From: Pachyseris speciosa
Taxonomy: Eukaryota; Cnidaria; Anthozoa; Scleractinia; Pachyseridae
DNA length: 64,000 nucleotides
Assembly (NCBI GenBank): GCA_016490735.1
Contig: JAEMWC010001013.1
Coordinates: forward strand, 1-64,000
Direction: 5' to 3'
Every line of letters starts with the position of its first letter. The first letter of the stretch is position 1. The notes below the pieces were generated by a model, which was given only the letters and a program-made list of their open reading frames with translations, was not told the origin of the DNA and searched no databases. The translations under genes and the position numbers were made by a program. Shown piece by piece: positions 1 to 7,500 of the stretch.

Positions 1-57
1 ACTAAAGAAAAATGAAGTTATAAGTTTATTGAAAATGTCAGAAAGTTAGTCCAGTGA

Positions 58-141
58 GTCAGGATGGCGGAGCGGTCTAAGGCGCTGCGTTCAGGTCGCA
101 GTCTATTAATGTAGCCGTGGGTATTAAATCTCACTCTGTGT
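58..141 (+). pseudogene. tRNA-Leu(CAG)-like pseudogene
   Basis: The 5' half matches the array consensus, including A-box, anticodon arm and CAG loop. The T arm has lost the GGTTCGAAT box and the 3' acceptor strand is not complementary, so it should not fold into a tRNA. Confidence 0.6.
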
Positions 142-255
142 AAACACGTTCTTTGGCTTCAGTCACTTTTGACACCTTACAGTTTTATTTTGCTTCAGTC
201 ACGAATATTGGAGTTATCAGTTTGTTGAAGTTGTCATGCAGCAGTTGTCATGTGA

Positions 256-337
256 GTCAGGATGGCCGAGCGGTCTAAGGCGCTGCGTTCAGGTCGCACT
301 CACTCATGTAGGCGTGGTTTCGAATCCCACTCCTGAC
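256..337 (+). tRNA. tRNA-Leu(CAG)-like gene, possibly non-functional
   Basis: The acceptor strands GTCAGGA and TCCTGAC pair fully. The A-box GGCCGAGCGG, anticodon loop TTCAGGT and a B-box-like TTCGAAT are present, with a long variable arm as expected for tRNA-Leu. One mismatch lies at the base of the anticodon stem and one in the T stem, so it may be a repeat-derived pseudogene. Confidence 0.55.
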
Positions 338-374
338 AGCTTAAATTTTATTTTTCTCCAGCGAAGAATTTTAA

Positions 375-457
375 AGTGACAAGGATGTTCAAATTCCGCT
401 CCTGTGTTTGGGCCGCAGTCTACTTATGTAGGTGTGGGTTAGAATCCCACTCCTGAC
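375..457 (+). pseudogene. tRNA-Leu-like remnant
   Basis: Only the 3' half (variable arm, T arm with GGTTAGAAT, acceptor TCCTGAC) remains recognisable; the 5' half is scrambled. It keeps the array spacing and the downstream spacer. Confidence 0.5.
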
Positions 458-785
458 ATCTTACATTTTATTTTGCTCCAGTCACGAATATTGGAAGTTT
501 TAAGTTTGTTGAAATTGTCAGGAAGCAATTGTCGTTTAGTCATGTTTTCTCATGTATTCTACAAGCGAAGTTATACCTCTATTACTTTTCCACTTGTTAT
601 GTTAATACTTTAATGGATACTTTTCAATTATTTTCTTCATACTTTGCACAAATTTGACAAGCTGTAATGTAAACCTATTCTCTCCTGTCGCTTCCCGCCT
701 CGACTAGCCAATGCTATTTGCGTGAGGCGACCATTCTTGTATTTTTCTTTTGTCAAATAGTTAATAAAGTTGAAGTTGAAGTTGA

Positions 786-872
786 GTCAGGATGACCGAA
801 CGGTCTAAGACGCTGCGTTTCAGGTCGCTGGCTATCCATGTAGGCGTGAGGAGTTCGAATCCCACTCGTGAC
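786..872 (+). pseudogene. tRNA-Leu-like pseudogene
   Basis: It resembles the other array members but has inserted bases in the anticodon arm (CGTTTCAGG) and before the T loop (GAGGAGTTCGAAT), and the acceptor pair is damaged (TCGTGAC). Confidence 0.55.
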
Positions 873-1305
873 AGCATGCATTTTTTGGCTTTAGTCACAC
901 CTGACAGCTGAAATTTTATTTTGCTCCAGTCACGAATATTGGAGTTTTAAGTTTGTTGAAATTGTCAGGAAGCAGTTGTCGTGTGAGTCATGATGCCATC
1001 ATTCTTAATAACTTTAAGGTACTGCAAAATGAGCCAGAAACTGGTAGAACCTTTTCGCAACCTGACCGCTGATTTCATTCAAACGCGACAAAAATGTAGG
1101 TAACTTCTAGTTAGAAGCGCATTCAAAAACAACTGAACAACCTGGTACTTTAAATGCGCGCGCTCGCAATGTAAAACTTGTCCTTTCATTCAAAACACTG
1201 ACGAAATATCGGGCCCTATGCGATCTGTGAAGATCACTGATCGTTTCACGTGTACCTCCGCAAATGTTATCTGTTGTATAATCTGCGCATTATGCAAAAG
1301 TTATA

Positions 1306-2219
1306 CACCGAATGCAAATATGGCGGACCACTCGGTCAGCGCCCGGGACGAGTCACATAAAAGCGAGGCTAGTAAGGCCACGATGTTTTATTTTGACATC
1401 ACCAGAAAGGCGTGCTTCGACGTCGATTTGGCTCGTTTTGTTTCGCCCTGCCTACGTGTTTTTGCGTTCCTGAATGCCACCAGAAGGGAGTGAAATCTTC
1501 CACAGCAGAGAAAGTGTTTTTCTCAGTTTCTCCGTTCGCCTCTTAGGGGAAAACAGACGAAGGAAAGGAGTTCACTATATCGCCGAAGGAACTGTTTACG
1601 ATCAGCCTGGGAGATCTTAGAAAAATGTGTAAGCGATTGCATTTACCTCCGCGTCGTTGTCATTTGGTCAATGCTTTTACTGGTTTCAACAACGGGGCAG
1701 TTGAAGTTCATTCGCTTGGTTATTACACCGTAGTACTTGTGCGATTCCATGCGAGTGGACGCGGACGTAAACAAAAACTTCTTTTGTTGGGACAGAGGAT
1801 GTCTTTCGAGAGGAGCTTTTTTTTACCTTGGGGAAGGTACTGGCCATGGAAATCGTGTTGGAACACCACCAGACACCACATGAGCTCGTCATTTAACTGA
1901 TTTTTTTAAGATCTTCTATCCTGAAATGATGATGTAGTGAACAACTTTAGTTCCCGCGGCGATCCTGAACTCCTTTTCTTCGTCTCAACGAATTGCATTA
2001 ATCCACTATTTTGCCTTAGAGGTGAACGGTGGAAGATTTTATCCCTCCTCGAGGCATTCAGAAACACAGCAACTCGTAGGCACAGCGAAATAAACCGGAC
2101 CGGATCTACGATGAACCAAGACTTTTCTACAAAACAAAACTTCAAAGCCTGACTAGCCTCGATTTCATGTAGCTCGTCCCGGGCGCCGACCGAGTGGTCC
2201 GCCATATTTGCATTCGGTG
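1306..2219. mobile_element. 914 bp inverted-repeat element inserted in PLE, TATA target duplication
   Basis: The termini are CACCGAATGCAAATATGGCG on the left and its reverse complement on the right. Similarity continues inward imperfectly for roughly 280 bp on each side (about 1306-1590 against 1940-2219). TATA flanks both ends (1302-1305 and 2220-2223), and removing the insert plus one TATA restores the PLE reading order apart from an older one-base deletion. No transposase is seen. The CAC start and 4 bp duplication recall Chapaev-type DNA transposons; that assignment is a guess. Confidence 0.75.
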
Positions 2220-2579
2220 TATACATCGGTAAAACAGGAAGACGACTAGGTGACCGATTCCGAGAACATTGATCTTCGTGATGTTGAGAAAGATGACAAA
2301 GATGCATCCAAACCAGTCACTCGCCATTCTAATCTCCCTAGCCATTCCAAACAACAAATGTCGATTTACGGCCTTTCCCTACATCAAGGTACCACGGAAA
2401 GCCGTAAAAATCTCGAGCAAAAATTGATCTTTCAAATCGGCACTCCTAATCCCAACGGTATCAACGAGCGCTTTTTATTCAATTAATTTATTCCTGTTTT
2501 TCACGTTACGATGTTACCACCAATAGCTTAGCTCCAATTTCTGTATATAAACCATACACAACCCACAATTCCTCGATTC

Positions 2580-2613
2580 GCTCCGACGAAGAGCTAACGC
2601 TCGAAACGTCAGC
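2580..2613 (+). ncRNA. Hammerhead-ribozyme-like motif of PLE end (probably inactive)
   Basis: The order is GCT, CCGACGA, A, GAG-loop-CTC, GAAA, CGTC, AGC. GCT and AGC can form stem I, GAG/CTC stem II, and A-C-G-U the minimal stem III, with C as the cleavage-site base. The conserved U4 is C here, which normally cripples a hammerhead. Confidence 0.4.
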
Positions 2614-2689
2614 TAATGGAATCCCTGTAAGGTGGTCAATTTACATTATCAACTCAGTTGATAAACCAAATTTTCGTGTTTCACACCCC

Positions 2690-2730
<41 letters not shown>

Positions 2731-2742
2731 TTTTCTCCATGA

Positions 2743-2823
2743 GTCAGCCGGTCAGCGGTCTAAGACGCTGTGTTCAGGTCGCAGTCTATTCATGTAGGCG
2801 TGGGTTCGAATCCCACTCCTGAC
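2743..2823 (+). pseudogene. tRNA-Leu-like pseudogene
   Basis: The 3' two-thirds match the array consensus, including CAG anticodon loop, GGTTCGAATCC and TCCTGAC. A short deletion and changes in the acceptor/D region (GTCAGCCGGTCAGCGG) spoil the 5' part. Confidence 0.55.
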
Positions 2824-2904
2824 AGCTTACATTTTATTTTGCTCCACTCTCGATTATTGGAGTTATCAGCTTGTTGAAATTGTCAGGAATCAGTTCTCTT
2901 GTGA

Positions 2905-2987
2905 GTAAGGACGGCCGAGCGGTCTAAGGCGCTGCGTTCAGGTCGCAGTCTATCCATATAGGCGTGGGTTCAAATCCCACTCCTGAC
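2905..2987 (+). tRNA. tRNA-Leu(CAG)-like gene, best preserved plus-strand copy
   Basis: It has an intact A-box (GGCCGAGCGGTCTAAGG), a full anticodon stem around TTCAGGT, a long variable arm and a T arm with GGTTCAAATCC. The acceptor stem has a single mismatch (GTAAGGA against TCCTGAC). Whether it is transcribed or charged is unknown; its location in a repeat array argues for caution. Confidence 0.55.
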
Positions 2988-3093
2988 AGCTTACATTTTA
3001 TTTTGCTTTAGTCACGAATATTTAAGTTATAAGTTTGTTGAAACTGATAGCTGAGTTAATCTTTTGTCTCACGATTGAGTCACAAAGATGTGA

Positions 3094-3138
3094 ATCGCGA
3101 TGTTTCGACCGCTATACTGCTGGTCTTCATCAGGCGAT
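3094..3138 (-). ncRNA. Hammerhead-ribozyme-like motif, consensus core
   Basis: Read on the minus strand: ATCGC, CTGATGA, A, GACC, 11-nt loop, GGTC, GAAA, CATC, GCGAT. ATCGC/GCGAT form a perfect 5-bp stem I and GACC/GGTC a 4-bp stem II. CTGATGA and GAAA are exact core matches. Departures are one extra A before stem II and a C-A mismatch in the tiny stem III. It lies beyond the 3' side of the minus-strand PLE at 4.0-5.3 kb, as expected for a PLE terminal repeat separated from its element by a LINE. Confidence 0.5.
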
Positions 3139-3226
3139 GGTGTCGACTGACTGCATGTGAGAACAAGAAGCACAGACCATAGGAAATAACTATATCTCAC
3201 GTTTGTAAGATCACATATTGGCTATG

Positions 3227-3998
3227 CTAGCGAGGTATGGGCTCCCAGTACGATCGCTAGTATAACAAAAATAGAGAGTCTTCAACGCAGGGCAACAAAA
3301 TTCATCTTAAACACGCACTGGCAAGAGGATATTTCTTATCATGAGCGCCTTTCTCGCCTCAATTTGCTATCGTTAACATACTGGTATGAAGTGAAAGACT
3401 TAATTTTCTATTTCAAGTGTCGCGCTGGCCACTACGCCTTACCCATAGCTGATTATGTCAAGCCTAACGGCACTCGTCTCACTCCCCATAGCTCTGATCA
3501 AGACGTACTAATTCCCAAGTGCCGTACAAAGCTTTTTCAATTTAGTTACTTTAATCGTATTGCTGAACCCTGGAATACGTTACCTGTATCCACTCGTACT
3601 CTTAGTTCTCTTAATCAGTTTAAATCTCACGTACTCCAACGCTATTCGTCTGCTCTTCGTACAAACTATGACGTCACTAACAGTCGATCTGCTGCAAATG
3701 CAGTAGGTCACGTAATCTTCTATTAGCTGGTAATTGCTGCTACTAAGACTTTTTATCGGCTGCGGGAGGGATTCATTCTTATCGTTTTCACAAATGGGAT
3801 TTTTATACTTTTTATAATGTTTAATGTTTACATAGTTAGTATTTGTGTATTTTCCGTAAGGGCACACTTAATTTGGAGCCTCGCTCTGTTGTGTGTCCCG
3901 CACCTTCGTCGTTCGTTTTTTTGTGTCTTGTTCAAATGTATTTTGAATTTGTATTTTGTAAGCATGGTGAAAGCGATTAAATAAATAAATAAATAAAT
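3227..3998 (+). mobile_element. Non-LTR retrotransposon (LINE) 3' end
   Basis: The frame covering 3227-3726 encodes the C-terminal part of a LINE ORF2: SLQRRATKFIL, then the conserved middle, then FNRIAEPWNTLPVSTRTLSSLNQFK, a typical end of Jockey/CR1-type proteins. A 3' untranslated region of about 250 bp follows and ends in (AATA)n at 3979-3998, the simple-repeat tail of a LINE. RT and endonuclease are missing, so it is a 5'-truncated insertion. It separates the PLE at 4.0-5.3 kb from the hammerhead-like motif at 3.1 kb. Confidence 0.8.
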
Positions 3999-3999
3999 A

Positions 4000-5264
4000 A
4001 ACCGTGGCTGGTGGTGATTGGTGTGTTTCGATCCTCGCTTAGGCTGTTGTTGATTGGAGGATTTCGATCCTTGTCGTTCAGACTAGAACTTGTTCCCCAG
4101 CGGTCCGCTTTGGTACTGATCGGCTGTTGTGTTGTTTGATCGTGGGCATCCACGCTTGAGGAATTTCAATTCCACTGTCCCTGTTGATGTTGTTAGGGTG
4201 AAGCCCTTATGTGAATAGCCTCTTTAACCCTACGGGTGTACCAATGTGGGTGTCGCTCAATAAATTTAACTTCGTCCCAGAGCGGATAATGTCTGGTCGC
4301 GTTGCTATGTTCTGAAACGGCGGAGGATTGGGTTCGAACAAGCTGTATGTCTCTATCGTGTTCCTTAATCAGTTCATGTATAGATATTCCCGTCTCTCCA
4401 ATATAAACCTTGCCACATTCGCAGGGAATCTCTTAGACTACTCCGTCTTGTTTTACTGGATCGACAATGTTCTTAGGACGCACTAAGTGTGATCTAAGAG
4501 TTGTGTCAGATCTGAAAACAGTCCGTATGCCTTGTTGTTGTAGGCAAAGGCGAAGACCCCCGATGAGCCTTTGACGTATGGCAGAACCACAGTAGATTTA
4601 ATTTCGGGTTCAGGTTCTTTAGTGGTTGTTCGTCCCTTGGTTTTCGTAAGGTTTTTCACAAACGAAACGGAGAACCGTTGGAAACAAGGGCCGATGAGAG
4701 GTGTTTCTTTTCATGAGAGATAACTGATGGTTTTGTTATGAGGTGTTTAGATCGATCGTATAGTCACTTGACAATACCGCGTTTTACAGATTGCGGGTGG
4801 TGTGAATCATACACTAGGTACTGGTTAGTGTGTGTAGCTTTCTGTAGACTGACACTGGTAGACAGGTATCCATTCGAATCCTTAATGATCAACGTATTAA
4901 GGAGGGGAATTGAGTTGTCATTCTCAGTTTCCATTGTGAAACGGATCGTCGGCTGTTGACTATGGAGGTGTTGTAAGAAAGAGGCAACTTTGTCACGATT
5001 TAAGATGGTAAAGATGGTAAAGGTGTCATCCACATAGCGTTTCCAGATCTTAGGTGTACAGGGAGTGGATGTCAAAGCTTGCTCCTCAAAACCCTCCACG
5101 TGGAGGTTAGCTATCACTGCGGATACCGGGCTACCCATGGCTGCTCCTTCTAGCTGTTCGTAAATCAGTCCATCATACTGGAAGTATGTGGATCTGAGAA
5201 CGAAACTCAAGAGGTCTGCAACCTTCGTAGGTGTTAGAGTCGTGCGGTTGGCAAGGCTCAATTT
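4000..5264 (-). pseudogene. Penelope-like element, RT palm plus GIY-YIG endonuclease
   Basis: On the minus strand, 5264-4764 encodes a PLE reverse transcriptase fragment with GAAMGSPVSAVIANLHVE, then the catalytic YVDD at 5036-5025, then SIPLLNTLI. Further downstream, after frame breaks, 4440-4215 encodes a GIY-YIG nuclease (CECGKVYIGETGISIHELIK, then HSNATRHYPLWDEVKF). The N-terminal RT part is absent. The open frame is extended upstream into the adjacent tRNA-Leu repeat, which produces a meaningless N-terminus. The family differs from the plus-strand PLE at 1.0-2.7 kb. Confidence 0.8.
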
Positions 5265-5373
5265 GAACAAAGTTATAACTCGAATTGTCGTCCTGGAGCA
5301 AAATAAAAAAAAAAAACTAGCTACAACCTTATAACTCCAATATTCGTGACTAAAGCAAAATAAAATGTAAGCT

Positions 5374-5456
5374 GTCAGGAGTGGGATTCGAACCCATGCC
5401 TTCATGAGTTGACTGGGACTTGAACGCAGCGCCTTAGACCGCTCGGCCATTCTTAC
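5374..5456 (-). pseudogene. tRNA-Leu-like pseudogene
   Basis: It matches the array consensus with a CAG anticodon loop (TTCAAGT variant) and a good T arm. The acceptor 5' strand is altered (AGTAAGA) and the anticodon arm has substitutions. Confidence 0.5.
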
Positions 5457-5536
5457 TCAGACGGGAACTGCTTTCTGACAATTTCAACAAACTGATAACT
5501 CCAATATTCGTGACTCTAGCAAAATAAAATGTAAGC

Positions 5537-5620
5537 TCTCAGGAGTGGGATACGAACCGACGCCTACATGAGTAGACTGCGACCTAAACGCAGCGCCTTG
5601 GACCGCTCGGCCATCCCGAC
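5537..5620 (-). tRNA. tRNA-Leu(TAG)-like, possibly non-functional
   Basis: The anticodon loop reads TTTAGGT on the minus strand, giving anticodon TAG rather than CAG. A-box and variable arm are preserved. The T loop is altered (GGTTCGTATCC) and the T stem has a mismatch. Confidence 0.45.
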
Positions 5621-5698
5621 TCCCACGAGAACTGCTGCCTCACAAATGGAACAATCTCATTACTCAAATTGTCGTGACTGAAGCAAAAAAGGCATGCT

Positions 5699-5780
5699 GT
5701 CAGGAGTGGGATTCGAACCCACGTCTAAATCAGTAGACTGCGACCTGCACGTTGCGACTTGGACCGCTAGCCATCCTGAC
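5699..5780 (-). pseudogene. tRNA-Leu-like pseudogene, cut by LINE
   Basis: Acceptor strands GTCAGGA/TCCTGAC and T arm GGGTTCGAATCC are intact. The D arm lacks a base (GGCTAGCGG) and the anticodon arm is changed. The LINE fragment begins immediately at its 5' end. Confidence 0.5.
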
Positions 5781-6383
5781 GTCGTTAAGTTCAACTTGGT
5801 AAATAAGTTAGCCCCTAGCTATTTATCTAATCTTTGTCCTGCTTTCGTCAGTGAGAGGTCATGCTATAGCCTTCGCTCGGGAAATGATCTTTGTTTACCC
5901 TATGTTTACCCTGTCTTTTTCTCTTAGCGTTTTCAAGAATAATGTTTCGAAGTTTATGAAATTTCCAACTTGCAATTATTTATTTTTTACAGGGGATCGT
6001 GCCGCGTCAATTTTTCATACTCGCTTAAGGCTTAATTTTAGCGCTTTAAATTATGATCTTTTTAAGAGGAATTTTTCTGTTTCATCTGCTTGTGCTTTGT
6101 GCGATGCATTTGTCGAAGATGCCAAACATTATTTCTTGTTTTGCCCGAGTTTTGCCGCTCTGCGCGAAATACTTTTTGCCTCCGCTGCACACTTGTTGGG
6201 GGATAAATGGCTTTCTGCATCTCATAAGGAAAAAATTGATTGGCTTCTTAATGGCGTTCCAGGTATTAACTTTCAAATTAATGTAAAATTGTTTTATGCT
6301 GTTCAGTCTTTTATCTCCCAATCAAATCGTTTCTCGAAATTGAATTTTTTACTTATTTATTTAATTATTTATTTTATTTTTTA
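5781..6383 (+). mobile_element. LINE ORF2 C-terminal fragment with CCHC motif
   Basis: Two overlapping frames encode the end of a LINE ORF2: a stretch around NLVNKLAPSYLSNLCPAF, then, after a frameshift, RLRLNFSALNYDLFKRNFS followed by CALCDAFVEDAKHYFLFCP. That last stretch is the cysteine-histidine motif typical of LINE C-termini. The stop lies at 6385-6387. RT is missing. The 5' boundary sits exactly at the end of a tRNA-Leu repeat unit. Confidence 0.75.
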
Positions 6384-6602
6384 TTGAGAATAAAAATTAG
6401 TGATAAAAATTGTGAATGACGTTTCGATGAATCGTTCATCATTTTCAAATTCGTAAAAACTAAAAGTCAAATTCTTGTGAGGTCTTTATATGCTAAAATG
6501 AATGAATGAATGAATTTGACTTTTAGTTTTTACGAATTTGAAAATGATGAACGATTCATCGAAACGTCATTCACAATTTTTATCACTAATTTTTATTCTC
6601 AA
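6384..6602. repeat. Perfect inverted repeat, 91-bp arms, 37-bp loop
   Basis: 6384-6474 and 6512-6602 are exact reverse complements; the loop holds (AATG)n. Each arm carries GATGAACGATTCATCGAAAC, which resembles a degenerate hammerhead core of PLE ends. Complete identity of the arms suggests recent formation, perhaps inverted insertion of two PLE ends. Confidence 0.9.
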
Positions 6603-6834
6603 TTGTTTATCTAAAGCTTCCGTTATTTTTTATTGTATTGTTTTAGTTTCTGTTTTTGTTGTTGTCGTTGTTGTGTCCTAGCTTTGACCGTGATGTATCA
6701 TAATAATGTAAACGGCATAAGCTCTCTTGATGAGCACTTTCTGCTCTTAGAGCAAATGCCGAAAAAAAATATTGTTTAAATAAAAAAAAAAAACCGGAAA
6801 CTATTGATAGATGAGATTTCTCGCACACATAATT

Positions 6835-6867
6835 CGCAGCGCCTTAGACCGCTCGGCCATCCTGACT
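6835..6867 (-). pseudogene. tRNA-Leu-like 5' remnant
   Basis: Only the first ~33 nt (acceptor start, D arm, start of anticodon stem) remain; sequence beyond the anticodon stem is unrelated. Confidence 0.45.
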
Positions 6868-6957
6868 CAAACGAGAACTACTTCCTGACAATTTCAACAA
6901 ACTTATAACTTTAATATTCTTGACTGGAGGAAAATAAAATGTAAGTTGTCAGGAGTG

Positions 6958-7020
6958 GGATTCGAACTCACGCCTATATGAGTAGACTGCGACCTAAACG
7001 CAGCGCCTTGGACCGCTCGT
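6958..7020 (-). pseudogene. tRNA-Leu(TAG)-like, 5'-truncated
   Basis: The 3' part up to the D arm follows the array consensus with a TTTAGGT loop. The first bases of the tRNA are replaced by unrelated sequence at 7021. Confidence 0.45.
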
Positions 7021-7500
7021 CGCCTAATGTTTTGCAACACTCCGTCTTGACACTCCATCTTTACTGATCAATTGATGAATAATCATATGCTCTGTTAGTA
7101 TAAAAAAAAAAAATCACAGGACATTTCGTATTCTGAATTCGTATTCATAAACTTTTATTAGGTTGCTTTTCAAAGCAACAAAGTTGGAGTAAAAAAGAAA
7201 ACACGCACAAGAAGAAAAAAAAGGCTGACCTGAGAAGACAGCTGTATATATGAAAACAAAATCAACAGCTGGCATAACAGTGATCGAAGTATTCGCGATC
7301 GAAACACTATAAACCAAACTAAAAACCAAAATCACACTTGCCTGCTGGAGTTTACGCAACACTCAAATCTTAGCGTTATTTTTCAAAATAGCACCTTCTC
7401 GAGTCCTCTTAGAAAAACAAAGCCCTTCAAAGCTGCATAGGTACGTCTCTTTCTGACTCCAAGGACTATTTTCAAGAAATCTTCATTGTTTGATTTCCAG

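Larger units (their letters stand above)
1003..2725 (+). pseudogene. Penelope-like element 3' part (linker and GIY-YIG endonuclease), interrupted
   Basis: PLEs move by a reverse transcriptase usually followed by a GIY-YIG nuclease. Reading through frame breaks, 1003-1300 encodes the post-RT linker with the paired-cysteine region (ARSQCKTCPF) and ends in a cysteine-rich stretch (CTSANVICCIICALC). The GIY-YIG motif then resumes at 2220 as YIGKTGRRLGDRFREH, followed by the conserved tail ending near ERFLFN at 2485. The 914 bp in between is a separate insertion. A one-base deletion before YIG and a frameshift after REH show decay. The 3' untranslated part carries a hammerhead-like motif at 2580-2613 and ends near 2725. 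The RT itself is not present upstream, so the copy is 5'-truncated. Confidence 0.8.
1..3060 (+). repeat. Left array of tRNA-Leu-containing repeat units
   Basis: A unit of about 160 bp recurs on the plus strand: an ~83 bp tRNA-Leu-like body followed by an ~80 bp spacer that includes TTTTATTTTGCTCCAGTCAC and GTTTGTTGAAATTGTCAGGA. The same spacer lies before and after tRNA bodies, so this is a tandem array rather than isolated insertions. Copies at 58, 256, ~375, 786, 2743 and 2905 differ in decay. A PLE interrupts the array between about 1003 and 2725. The T-run in the spacer could act as a pol III terminator; that is inference. Confidence 0.8.
5330..7022 (-). repeat. Right array of tRNA-Leu-containing repeat units, opposite strand
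   Basis: The same tRNA-plus-spacer unit as at 1-3.06 kb recurs on the minus strand, with bodies at 5374, 5537, 5699, 6835 (partial) and 6958 (truncated) and the spacer between them. A LINE fragment and a PLE-type palindrome break the array between 5781 and 6834. The arrays therefore face each other. Confidence 0.75.

Noticed and set aside
4764..5450. A 228-codon frame starting MAERSKALRSSPSQ as one protein
   Set aside because: The first ~65 codons are antisense tRNA-Leu repeat and spacer; only the rest is PLE RT.
7114..7362. Minus-strand frame with hydrophobic stretches just before the duplication
   Set aside because: AT-rich low-complexity coding; no homology recognised and no signal of a real start.
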